A stretch of DNA of 64,000 nt from Huiozyma naganishii CBS 8797. Lineage: Eukaryota; Ascomycota; Saccharomycetes; Saccharomycetales; Saccharomycetaceae. This document shows, in pieces, positions 51,336-60,546 of the stretch. The translations under genes and the position numbers were made by a program. The notes under the pieces were generated by a model, which had not been told where the DNA came from, made no database searches, and was given only the letters and a program-made list of their open reading frames with translations. The DNA lies in assembly GCF_000348985.1 (NCBI RefSeq), contig NC_035930.1, forward strand, positions 248,001-312,000. The letters are read 5' to 3'. How positions within the stretch are numbered: position 1 is the first letter of the stretch; each line of letters starts with the position of its first letter.

Positions 51336-53366
51336 TTAGTAGGAGCGACCAAACATACAGTACTGAATGGCAGGACGGTCACATTTGATACATTTCTGAT
51401 CTTTCTTCAACTCTGGTTGAGCGAATGGGATACACAAAGATTTCGCACCCATACTTGGGGACTTCTCATCAACTTCAAGTTCTTCCCCGTCGTCCTTCTT
51501 GGCAGAGGATTCTTTGATATCTTCCTCACATTCCATCACACCACACCATGGAGAAAGAAGAATGTTTTTCTTATTTAGGTTTGGAACAAAGTCCTTCCAC
51601 TCGTTGACAATAACTCTGTGAGTATCAAATTTCTCTTTGGCCTTTTCAAACAAGTCCTTTTGCATTTCTTCCAAAATCTCTGGAATGCGGGTTTCGAGTT
51701 CATCCAATTTAACGTTGTACTTTTGCGAGTCAGACCTTCTGACAACAGTAACATGGTTTTGCTCAATATCCCTTGGACCGAGCTCCAGTCTAATTGGAAC
51801 ACCCTTTAGTTCATACTGGGAGAACTTCCACCCAGGAGTGTAGTTGTCATTGTAGTCACCAAACGCTCTAACACCAATCTTCTTCAAACGAGATTCAATG
51901 TCTCTGGCGGACTCATGGATGATTTTACGTTGTTCATCGGAAGTCTTCTTGGTTATACCAACTGGGATGACAACCGCTTGCGTTTGAGAAACCCTTGGTG
52001 GGATGACTAGACCCTTGTTATCGGAGTGAATCATGACCATGACACCGATAACACGAGTGGAAAGCCCCCAGGAGTTTTGCCACGCAAAGACCTTTGGATA
52101 CTGTGGACCTTGAGGGTTTTCGACAGTCAAGTTAAACATCTTGGAAAAGTTTTGACCCAAGTGATGAGAGGTCGCACCTTGGATACCACGACCAGTTTGG
52201 GGAATGTAACCTTCACAAGTAGTGGTGAAGTCACCACCCGCAAATTTCTCCTTTTCGGTTTTTCTACCTTTAATGACTGGGACAGCCAGTAGTTCCTCGT
52301 AGACACCGGAGTAAAAATCTAGGATTTGCAAGACTTCTTCTTCTGCTTCCTCTTTGGTCAGGAAAACAGTGTGACCTTCTTGCCACAAAAATTCTCTAGT
52401 TCTCAAAAATGGTTGAGGGTGCTTGAACTCCCATCTGACGACGGAGTTCCATTGGTTCAGTTTCAAAGGCAAGTCTCTGTACGACTGGATCCATTTGGCA
52501 TAGTATGGGTACATGACGGTTTCAGACGTTGGTCTGATTGCAATTGGTTCTTCCAATTCAGAGGATCCTGCTCTGGTGACCCAGGCGACTTCTGGAGCAA
52601 AACCTTCCACATGGTCCTTTTCCTTTTCAAGGACACGCGATGACACAAACATGGGGAAGTAAGCGTTTTGCACGCCTAGCCCCTTGATTTTATCATCGAA
52701 CCAACGTTGAATGTTTTCCCAAATGGCATAAGAAGGTGGTCTCAAGATGTAACAACCAGAGACATCATAGTAATCCAGCATCTCACCTTTGGTCAGAACT
52801 TGTTGGTACCATCCTGGAAAGTCCTTCGTCTTGTCCACAGTGATACCAATCAGTTTGGCATCCTCCAAGCTTGCGTTATTTGTTTGCTGTTGAGCAGGCT
52901 TTTTCTTTTGTTGTTGTTCCGGTTTCTTCACTTCTTGGGTGAAATCAGCCGTGACTGGCTCAAACTGGGCCAAAAATTTGGTCAATTCTCCCTTTTTGAT
53001 GCAAAGTGTCTCGTTCAATTGCAAAACTGCATCATCGGCAACACTTTCCAATTGGCTGTCAATCAGCAATTGGAAGGAGGACGCGGCGACTCCGTTCAAG
53101 TAAGCCACTGTGAACGACTTAGCAGTCTCACAGTTGAAAGCAGACTTGAACAGATCGTCACGGGCTAACCGTGGGTCCTTGGTCTTGGTCGCCTGGGCAA
53201 TCAGTGGCGATGGAGTCGCCGTAGTTTGCAAGGCAACTACAACAATTGGGACAGGCGTGGCGCTCTTGGCAGTCTTTGGCTTGAAAACCAAAGACTTCAC
53301 TGGAGTAGCACCTTCAGCAGCCGCAGATTCCAAGCATAATTTGGCAAACTGTTCCTCCACAGACAT
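51336..53366 (-). CDS. Cytosolic prolyl-tRNA synthetase (YHR020W type)
   Basis: A 676-residue protein from the ATG at 53364-53366; an upstream extension begins at TTG. S. cerevisiae YHR020W has 688 residues. An N-terminal appended domain of about 190 residues, with a Gln/Lys-rich linker (KKPEQQQKKKPAQQQ), precedes the class II core: motif 2 region RWEFKHPQPFLRTREFLWQE, TSETVMYPYYAKW and the GRGIQGATSHHLGQNF segment. The C-terminus ends CMFGRSY after paired Cys (CIKC), as in eukaryote-type ProRS with a zinc-like domain. It charges tRNA-Pro in the cytosol. It is divergent from DED81 across a 320-bp promoter, as in S. cerevisiae (YHR019C-YHR020W). Confidence 0.95.
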   Translation of the reverse strand: MSVEEQFAKLCLESAAAEGATPVKSLVFKPKTAKSATPVPIVVVALQTTATPSPLIAQATKTKDPRLARDDLFKSAFNCETAKSFTVAYLNGVAASSFQLLIDSQLESVADDAVLQLNETLCIKKGELTKFLAQFEPVTADFTQEVKKPEQQQKKKPAQQQTNNASLEDAKLIGITVDKTKDFPGWYQQVLTKGEMLDYYDVSGCYILRPPSYAIWENIQRWFDDKIKGLGVQNAYFPMFVSSRVLEKEKDHVEGFAPEVAWVTRAGSSELEEPIAIRPTSETVMYPYYAKWIQSYRDLPLKLNQWNSVVRWEFKHPQPFLRTREFLWQEGHTVFLTKEEAEEEVLQILDFYSGVYEELLAVPVIKGRKTEKEKFAGGDFTTTCEGYIPQTGRGIQGATSHHLGQNFSKMFNLTVENPQGPQYPKVFAWQNSWGLSTRVIGVMVMIHSDNKGLVIPPRVSQTQAVVIPVGITKKTSDEQRKIIHESARDIESRLKKIGVRAFGDYNDNYTPGWKFSQYELKGVPIRLELGPRDIEQNHVTVVRRSDSQKYNVKLDELETRIPEILEEMQKDLFEKAKEKFDTHRVIVNEWKDFVPNLNKKNILLSPWCGVMECEEDIKESSAKKDDGEELEVDEKSPSMGAKSLCIPFAQPELKKDQKCIKCDRPAIQYCMFGRSY

Positions 53367-53686
53367 TGAACGCGAAGCAGTAGTAGTGGGTCGGTAACAT
53401 AGCAGCAACACGCAAGCACCTGCCAAAAAAGAGTGATGCTTCTACTACGACTCATCTTCGATCGATGCTCCAAATCGTAAAATTTGAGCGAAAATTGTTC
53501 ACTTCCGTACAGAGTGATGATATAGAAAATTTTTCAAGATTGGCGGGGACGCAATGCCCAAAAGAACGATACACCAGCGATGGTGTTAGTCATTCAGTTG
53601 GTTCTTTATGTTCAATTGATTGTTATTACAGGCCTTGCCATTGCGTACGCATATTGTAAAGAAAAAGGAAGAGGAATTGCATCTCA
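53367..53686. promoter_or_regulatory. Divergent promoter shared by two aminoacyl-tRNA synthetases, with RRPE
   Basis: This 320-bp region separates the start codons of prolyl- and asparaginyl-tRNA synthetase. AAAATTTTTCA (53526-53536) is the complement of an RRPE. No clear PAC or Gcn4 site was seen. The shared promoter could co-regulate the pair (inference). Confidence 0.5.
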
Positions 53687-55363
53687 ATGTCTTACTACAT
53701 CAAGGAATCCACTGGTGTTGACGAGGCGTCTATCGCTGGTTCCAAGGAACAGCCATTCAAGACCCCAGCATTTGCGCTTTTTGCTCACTACCAAGCCGCT
53801 GATGCCGATGCTGCGGAACCAAAACTGTTTGTTTCAAAGGTTGATGAAAACGGTGTTGAAGAATATCTAGAAATCAGTGCATCTGCTCTGAAGAAGGCCA
53901 AGAAGGGCTGTGAAGGTTTGAAGAAGAAGGCTGTCAAGCAAAAAGAATTGCAGGAAAAGCAAGAGCAACAACGTGTTGATAACGCTTCGAAGCAAATGGC
54001 TGCCTTGGACATTTCCATTGAAGAGGATAAATCGCTTGCACCAGCGAAGAAGTCCAAGATCGACAGATCATACTCCATGATCGGCGAAAGAGTGAAGATT
54101 TCTGGTTGGATCCATAGATTCCGTTCCAACAAAAAGGTTGTTTTCGTTGTCCTAAGAGACGGTTCAGGGTTCATTCAGTGTGTCTTGACTGGTGATCTAG
54201 CTTTGGCCAAGCAAACCGTCGAACTTACTCTAGAATCTACCGTGACTCTATACGGTACCGTGACAAAGTTGCCTGAAGGTAAGAGTGCACCAGGTGGCGT
54301 TGAGCTGGTTGTCGATTATTACGAAGTTGTTGGTTTGGCACCATCCGGTGAAGAGTCCTTTAGCAACAAGATCACCGAGGATGCAGACCCCTCGCTTCTG
54401 CTAGATCAGAGACATTTGGCCCTGAGAGGTGAAACCTTGTCAGGTGTTATGAAGGTTCGTGCCGCTCTACTGCGCGCCATTAGACGCGTTTACGTTGAGG
54501 AAGGTTTGACAGAAGTCACCCCCCCATGTATGGTCCAAACCCAAGTTGAAGGTGGATCCACCTTGTTCAAGTTGGATTACTACGGCGAAGAGGCTTTCTT
54601 GACCCAGAGTTCACAACTGTATTTGGAAACCTGTCTACCAGCACTAGGTGATGTTTACTGTGTGCAGGAATCTTTCCGTGCGGAAAAATCACACACCAGA
54701 AGACATCTTTCTGAATACACGCACATTGAGGCTGAATTGGCCTTTTTGACGTTTGAGGAACTATTGGAACATATTGAAACGCTGTTGGTGAAATCTGTCA
54801 AGTATGTCTTGGAAGACCCAGTGGCAGGTCCAATCGTCAAGCAGTTGAACCCTGACTTCGTCCCCCCACAGGCCCCATTCAAGAGACTAGAGTACAAGGA
54901 TGCTATAGAATGGTTGAGAGAACACCAAATCTTGAACGAAGAGGGTAAAGAATTTGAGTTTGGTGACGATATCGCTGAAGCTGCCGAAAGAAAAATGACC
55001 GATACTATCGGTGTTCCAATCTTGTTGACGAAGTTCCCAGTCGAGATTAAGTCTTTCTACATGCCTCGTTGCAAGGACGACCCAAGAGTCACTGAATCTG
55101 TCGATGTTTTGATGCCAACTGTCGGTGAAATCACCGGTGGTTCCATGAGAATTAACAACATCGAAGAGCTAATGGCCGGCTTCAAGCGTGAGGGCATCGA
55201 TCCAAAGCCTTACTATTGGTTCATTGACCAGAGAAAATACGGTACCTGCCCACACGGTGGTTACGGTTTGGGTACAGAGCGTATCTTGGCCTGGTTATGT
55301 AACAGATACACTGTCAGAGACTGTTCCTTGTATCCTCGTTTCAGCGGTAGATGCAAGCCATAG
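53687..55363 (+). CDS. DED81: DED81, cytosolic asparaginyl-tRNA synthetase
   Basis: A 558-residue protein from the ATG at 53687, against 554 in S. cerevisiae. An N-terminal fungal extension with a Lys-rich coiled coil (about residues 60-105) precedes an OB-fold anticodon-binding domain (VKISGWIHRFRSNKKVVFVV). The class II catalytic domain follows, with motif 2 ESFRAEKSHTRRHLSEYTHI and motif 3 GGYGLGTERILAWL. It joins asparagine to tRNA-Asn in the cytosol. Synteny with the prolyl enzyme and ARG4 matches YHR018-020. Confidence 0.98.
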   Translation: MSYYIKESTGVDEASIAGSKEQPFKTPAFALFAHYQAADADAAEPKLFVSKVDENGVEEYLEISASALKKAKKGCEGLKKKAVKQKELQEKQEQQRVDNASKQMAALDISIEEDKSLAPAKKSKIDRSYSMIGERVKISGWIHRFRSNKKVVFVVLRDGSGFIQCVLTGDLALAKQTVELTLESTVTLYGTVTKLPEGKSAPGGVELVVDYYEVVGLAPSGEESFSNKITEDADPSLLLDQRHLALRGETLSGVMKVRAALLRAIRRVYVEEGLTEVTPPCMVQTQVEGGSTLFKLDYYGEEAFLTQSSQLYLETCLPALGDVYCVQESFRAEKSHTRRHLSEYTHIEAELAFLTFEELLEHIETLLVKSVKYVLEDPVAGPIVKQLNPDFVPPQAPFKRLEYKDAIEWLREHQILNEEGKEFEFGDDIAEAAERKMTDTIGVPILLTKFPVEIKSFYMPRCKDDPRVTESVDVLMPTVGEITGGSMRINNIEELMAGFKREGIDPKPYYWFIDQRKYGTCPHGGYGLGTERILAWLCNRYTVRDCSLYPRFSGRCKP

Positions 55364-55604
55364 ACGCCTCCCAATTTTCCTGTTTTGTTGTTAGAAAACC
55401 AAAGTATACAAACTATAATGCCACTAACGATAATTACATAGAAATTAATAATAAATTCCCCCCAAAAGGGTATCCAGTACTGCTGCTCCTCATCTGTTTC
55501 TTACTCTATCGACGTTTTGATCGATACTCGATAGTGACAACGAAAAATAGGTGAACGAAAGAAAAAATAATATAAAAAAAAAGTGAAAAATCTTCCATTA
55601 TCGT

Positions 55605-55611
55605 TGACTCA
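55605..55611 (+). promoter_or_regulatory. Gcn4 site TGACTCA upstream of ARG4
   Basis: A perfect Gcn4/AP-1 heptamer TGACTCA lies 93 bp upstream of the ARG4 ATG, with an AT-rich TATA-like stretch (TAATATAAAA) at about 55568-55577. ARG4 is a classic general-amino-acid-control target in S. cerevisiae, so this site is very likely used. Nothing else is seen in 55364-55703. Confidence 0.75.
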
Positions 55612-55703
55612 TTAGGTTATCCGGGGACTACTTTCTCATCACAATCGTTGTATTCCTCCCATTGAGGTATTTTAACGTACACAAGGTATTCAGCAAAGCA
55701 GAA

Positions 55704-57092
55704 ATGGCGGAAAAGGCTCAAAAATTGTGGGGTGGGAGGTTCACCGGGGAGACAGATCCATTGATGCATTTGTATAATGCTTCATTGCCTTACGATTACA
55801 AGATGTACAAGGCCGATCTCGAGGGGACAAAAGTCTACACAGCAGGTTTGAACAAGATAAACCTGATAACTGATGACGAATTGAGCAAAATCCACGCCGG
55901 ATTGGACCAAATCAAGTCCGAATGGGATGATGATAAGTTTGTGCGTCATCCTAGCGACGAGGATATCCATACCGCGAACGAGAGACGTCTTGGTGAGATC
56001 ATTGGCCGTCATATTGCAGGGAAGGTTCATACGGGCAGATCTCGTAACGATCAAGTGGTCACAGATATGAGAATTTACTGCCGCGACATCTTGAATGAAA
56101 AGTTGCTGCCCTTTATGGCGGACTTGATCAAAGTCCTTGTCAAGAGAGCCGAAAATGAAATTGATACATTGATGCCTGGTTACACTCACTTACAAAGAGC
56201 TCAACCAATTAGATGGGCTCATTGGCTAAGTTCATACGCAACTTACTTTACCGAGGATTATAAAAGACTGAAACAAATATTGGAAAGGTTGAATGTTTCT
56301 CCACTAGGTGCAGGTGCCCTGGCTGGTCACCCATATGGGATTGACAGGGAATTTTTGGCTGAAGGTTTGAACTTCGGCGGTGTCATTGGTAATTCCTTGG
56401 TTGCCGTGTCCGATAGAGACTTTGTTGTCGAGTTGATGTTCTGGGGGACTCTCTTCATGAACCACATTTCCCGTTTTGCTGAGGATTTGATTATCTACTC
56501 CACAGCAGAATTTGGTTTTGTCAAGTTGAGCGACTCTTATTCGACAGGCTCTTCCTTGATGCCTCAAAAGAAAAATGCCGATTCTTTGGAACTACTGAGA
56601 GGTAAATCTGGGAGAGTTTTCGGTGACCTGGCAGGTTTCTTAATGAGTTTGAAGGGTATTCCATCGACTTACGACAAGGACATGCAAGAGGACAAGGAAT
56701 CGCTATTTGATGCTTTAGTGACCGTTGAACACTCCATCTTGATTGCAACGGGTGTGATTTCTACCTTGACTGTAGTAAAGGAACGGATGAGTGATGCTCT
56801 GACAATGGATATGCTGGCCACTGATTTGGCAGACTACCTAGTCAGAAAGGGCGTCCCATTCAGAGAAACACATCATATTTCTGGTGAATGTGTTGCCGCT
56901 GCTGAAAGGGAAAAGCTAAGTGGTATTGACAAACTGACTTTGGAGCAGTACCAGGAGATCGACAAAAGATTCGAACAAGATTTGTTCGAAACTTTTGACT
57001 TCGAGAAGAGTGTCGAAAGAAGAACCGCGACTGGCGGTACAGCAAAATCTGCCGTTTTGAAACAATTAGCAAGCTTGGTATCTCAATTATGA
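55704..57092 (+). CDS. ARG4: ARG4, argininosuccinate lyase
   Basis: A 462-residue protein from the ATG at 55704; an open extension begins at TTG. Fumarase/ASL-family motifs are intact: [48 protein letters not shown] and the signature [16 protein letters not shown] with the catalytic Ser loop. It splits argininosuccinate into arginine and fumarate, the last step of arginine synthesis, in the cytosol as a homotetramer. S. cerevisiae Arg4 has 463 residues. A Gcn4 site precedes it. It converges on YSC83. Confidence 0.98.
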   Translation: MAEKAQKLWGGRFTGETDPLMHLYNASLPYDYKMYKADLEGTKVYTAGLNKINLITDDELSKIHAGLDQIKSEWDDDKFVRHPSDEDIHTANERRLGEIIGRHIAGKVHTGRSRNDQVVTDMRIYCRDILNEKLLPFMADLIKVLVKRAENEIDTLMPGYTHLQRAQPIRWAHWLSSYATYFTEDYKRLKQILERLNVSPLGAGALAGHPYGIDREFLAEGLNFGGVIGNSLVAVSDRDFVVELMFWGTLFMNHISRFAEDLIIYSTAEFGFVKLSDSYSTGSSLMPQKKNADSLELLRGKSGRVFGDLAGFLMSLKGIPSTYDKDMQEDKESLFDALVTVEHSILIATGVISTLTVVKERMSDALTMDMLATDLADYLVRKGVPFRETHHISGECVAAAEREKLSGIDKLTLEQYQEIDKRFEQDLFETFDFEKSVERRTATGGTAKSAVLKQLASLVSQL

Positions 57093-57143
57093 TTACACTG
57101 CGTCTCTTCTCCTACGCATTATATACGTGCCGCATTTGTTTTC

Positions 57144-58328
57144 CTACTTAATATGTACAAAGAAACGATAACACGATTTCACAATATCCGGTAGACGCAA
57201 ATGGAAGAAGCTCTTTAAACCAGAATAGATTGATTCAATCTCGAGAAAAACTGGGAAAATGCACAGCGTGGAGAGAAAACTATAATTCCCTAAGTAGTAA
57301 ACGTTTGATTTTCTACCTAGTGTGTAGCAATACTGGAGGAACCTCTGTAATCTATTACCGTTATAGTGCATTATCATTTGATAAACAGGTGTATGCAGCG
57401 AATTATAAATATTTGACCCCTTCAGATCTAAATATTTATAGTTGGATAGTTGCCCTCTCACTTGGAAGAGACCCATATGTATCATGCACACGTCTAACGT
57501 GTGATAATTCTTCAGAGATTTGTACACTGAAGTGATAAATCCTGACACAAAAGTTTCAGTCGGATGATGTGGAGCCTCCAAGTTATATGATAAGGATGGG
57601 TTGAAGAGAATAAGTTGTGTTTTATCAGCTGGAAGGTGGGGAAGCACTTGCAGCAGGGAATTATAATTTATCAACACATTCGATTTAATCTCGGCTTGTA
57701 GCATATCAGTCGACGTCTCACCTGGCTTGTGATATGCCAAACTTGGCATGAATAATATACTATACAGCCTGTTCTTTTGACAAGTAGTGGTGAACCGTAG
57801 CAAATCATTTTGAACCCGAGGGTCGATGAATATTAAACACTCGGTTTCCTCATCACCGCCCTTGTAGCGATCGGCGTTCTCAGAGCAGACAAAAACCGTG
57901 TATCTTCTCCTGTACAGATCCATCACTTGAGACCTAATAATCGGATCATTTAAATCTCCTAGAATCAAGATAATCTGTTTCCGTCCATCCTTCGCAATAG
58001 GTACGTGCTCTGGTAAAGAGAGCAGTTGGTACAATTTAAATGTTACCAGTGATGCGGCGGCAACGGAACCTAAACCAACAGCCCAGTGCCTCCGCCCGGT
58101 ATGCGCAAATTTCGAGAAGTAATAGTCTACTGACCGTCTGAGATGGGCATGCTCGTGTTGTCCCACTGCGGGCAGAATATCCACGTCTGCACCCCTCAAC
58201 TGAGTCTTTATCGCATTCACGGCATCGAACGTCGCCTTACCTGTCTTGCTGACAAGCTCTGACGTTTTGCCAACAACTCGATCACCCCATCCGAAAACCT
58301 GGTCAACTATATCGCCTTCTTGCCCCAT
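57144..58328 (-). CDS. YSC83: YSC83 homologue, mitochondrial protein of unknown function (DUF1776)
   Basis: A 394-residue protein from the ATG at 58326-58328; S. cerevisiae Ysc83 has 385. A hydrophobic segment at about residues 80-102 (HWAVGLGSVAAASLVTFKLY) may anchor it in a mitochondrial membrane. The remainder looks like a Rossmann-type short-chain dehydrogenase/reductase relative (IILILGDLNDPIIRSQVMDLY, YTVFVCSENADRY) without an obvious catalytic YxxxK motif. Function is not known; the S. cerevisiae transcript is induced in meiosis. Its place between ARG4 and YSC84 agrees with YHR016-018. Confidence 0.88.
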   Translation of the reverse strand: MGQEGDIVDQVFGWGDRVVGKTSELVSKTGKATFDAVNAIKTQLRGADVDILPAVGQHEHAHLRRSVDYYFSKFAHTGRRHWAVGLGSVAAASLVTFKLYQLLSLPEHVPIAKDGRKQIILILGDLNDPIIRSQVMDLYRRRYTVFVCSENADRYKGGDEETECLIFIDPRVQNDLLRFTTTCQKNRLYSILFMPSLAYHKPGETSTDMLQAEIKSNVLINYNSLLQVLPHLPADKTQLILFNPSLSYNLEAPHHPTETFVSGFITSVYKSLKNYHTLDVCMIHMGLFQVRGQLSNYKYLDLKGSNIYNSLHTPVYQMIMHYNGNRLQRFLQYCYTLGRKSNVYYLGNYSFLSTLCIFPVFLEIESIYSGLKSFFHLRLPDIVKSCYRFFVHIK

Positions 58329-58533
58329 CGCTCTAAACCGTCCCTCGAGCTGTTGAAATGTGGCTTATGTACTCTCCCTCCCTATTCACTCCCTATTCTC
58401 TCCTAATCACGGTGCGGCTTGTTTGTAGAGGAACTTGAAGGGGAAAAAATTTATATAATTGAATCTGTAAAAGGGTCTTATAACTGTTCACTTTGTCATA
58501 AAAGCGACCAAAGACAAAGTATTTACTCTAGTT

Positions 58534-60431
58534 ATGGGACTGAATAATCCAATTCCAAGGAGTCTATCGAGTGAGGCAAGGTATGTTTGCGGTGGATACG
58601 CATTTTTTAGAGGGTATGGGATGGATAAGCCGGAGATATTACAGTGATAACCTCTTCTTTCCACCCCTAAATGGTTTATTTAACTTGCGGTGAATTAGAT
58701 TACTAACTGGAATGTAACACTTATTGAAACAGCAAAGCTGCAAAAGTGCTGGCAAGTTTTGTCAAGCCAAATCAAGTGCTTGGGCAGGACCAGGTTATTC
58801 CGCCCTCAGTTTTAAAGGAGGCTAAAGGTCTGGCAATTATCACTGTATTGAAAGCTGGCTTTCTTTTCTCCGGGAGAGCAGGGTCCGGTGTTATTGTTGC
58901 TCGACTAGATGATAGGTCGTGGTCTGCTCCGTCCGCAATTGGAATGGCCGGGGCAGGTGCCGGCGGGCTAATCGGAGTTGAATTAACAGACTTTGTCTTT
59001 ATCTTAAACTCCGAGGAGGCCGTTAGGTCATTTTCTGAGTTCGGCACCTTGACCCTTGGTGGGAACATGTCTGTCTCTGCGGGCCCACTTGGTAGGAATG
59101 CAGAAATGGACGCCTCTGCGTCGATGGGAGGTGTAGCTGCAGTATTTGCATACTCTAAGAGCAAGGGTTTGTTTGCTGGCGTTTCTGTTGAAGGTTCTAT
59201 GATAGTTGAAAGGAGAGAGGCAAACAGGAAGTTCTATGGTGATAATTGTACCTCTAAGCAGATTTTGTCCGGCCAGGTTCACATACCACCCGGTACAGAA
59301 CCGCTGTACCAGATTCTTCATTCCAGAGCTTTCAATTATAGCAACCAACGTGATTTCGATGACCAGTTTTATGATGATATTCCAGACTCCTTCAGTGACC
59401 GTAACTTCCTCCCACCAAGATCCAGGGGCAATCAAGACATACCTTGTGACATGCAAGGTGATCGGTATTATTTGGATGATAGGAACGGTCAAGGTCGGGC
59501 ACGGTACGATCAAGGGTACGATAACCAAAATGCCACTTATCGTGGTGATAGAAACGATGGAATCTACCGTGATGACAACTATGGTCGCCAGCGTGACAGA
59601 GACTATCGTACCGACAACTATGGACGTCAGTCTGACAGAGACTATCGCACCGACAATTATTATGGTCGTCAGCCTGATAATGATTATCGTGATGGCTACT
59701 ACCGCCAAAATGATGGCTATTATGGTGCTGACCACTATGGTCGGCAGCGAGAAAGAAGATATCATGATAATTATTACCAGAATAATAGCGGTTACGGTGC
59801 TAACAACTATGGTCGCCCTCAAGACAGGGACTATCCAGGCGGTAACTACGACAACACTCGCTCCAGGAACACCCACGATACCAACAATTATCCCAGGTAT
59901 GGTAAAGAAGGCGAGGATAAAGAAGGTGGTTATAGACGGTATCACGACAACTATCCGCCCAATGTGGCGGGGCATGACAGAACGAATGCTAGGAGACCTC
60001 CCCCTCCCGATACACACTACGGTACAGGTAATAATAATATAACAGGTCAACAAGACAACGAATACAGGTACCGTTCAGAAAAAGGATATCCACCTGATAA
60101 TAACAGGGGTGGAAATTTGTCAGGAATCTATGAGGGCAATTTGAGAAACACTGGAGGTGGCGTATCTGATCCACGTGGATTCTCCACGTATCAGAATGCT
60201 CCGCCATCACAAGACCCAGTTTCACCATCACTTGGACACCCTTCCGAACCCAACATCGCGAAAGCTGTGGCTCTTTTCGATTTTGGAGGAGCTGAACCCG
60301 GTGATTTGACGTTCAAAAAAGGTGACGTTATTACCATTATCAAGCGGTCACAGTCGCAAAACGACTGGTGGTTGGGTAGAATAAACGAGAGAGAGGGATT
60401 ATTTCCAGCAAATTATGTAGAGTGTGTTTAA
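58534..60431 (+). CDS. YSC84: YSC84/LSB3, actin-binding SYLF and SH3 protein (spliced, 581 residues)
   Basis: Exon 1 is 58534-58580 (MGLNNPIPRSLSSEA plus two bases of a Ser codon) and exon 2 is 58733-60431, giving 581 residues. Joining them restores SKAAKVLASFVKPNQV, as in S. cerevisiae Ysc84, whose gene also has an intron near the start. The N-terminal SYLF domain (about residues 15-225) contains KGLAIITVLKAGFLFSGRAG and SVSAGPLGRNAEMDAS; it bundles actin and binds phosphoinositides. The centre, about 280 residues, is an Asp/Tyr/Arg/Asn-rich repeat array with YGRQ.DRDYRTDNY-type units. A C-terminal SH3 domain (about 524-581) has ALFDFGGAEPGDLTF, DWWLGR and FPANYV. It acts at cortical actin patches in endocytosis. 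LSB3 is the paralogue name; YSC83 next door favours YSC84. Confidence 0.95.
58581..58732 (+). other. Spliceosomal intron of YSC84/LSB3 (152 nt)
   Basis: Donor GTATGT at 58581-58586, branch site TACTAAC at 58701-58707 and acceptor AG at 58731-58732 (AAACAG). All three are canonical for yeast. The exon junction keeps frame and rebuilds the conserved protein start. Confidence 0.93.
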
Positions 60432-60546
60432 GCTTATCTCAGTCGTCACAACTGGGAGATGCAAACTCTTGTATAAAGAGTTTATTAGTACAATTAATTG
60501 ACTAGTTTTTTTAAGTTTTAGCAATATAGTTGAAAAAGATATAAAT

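Noticed and set aside
59028..60053. A 341-codon open frame on the minus strand inside YSC84/LSB3
   Set aside because: It is antisense to the repeat-rich YSC84 linker, whose biased codons leave the opposite strand free of stops. The translation is low-complexity Ile/Val/Thr with no family features.
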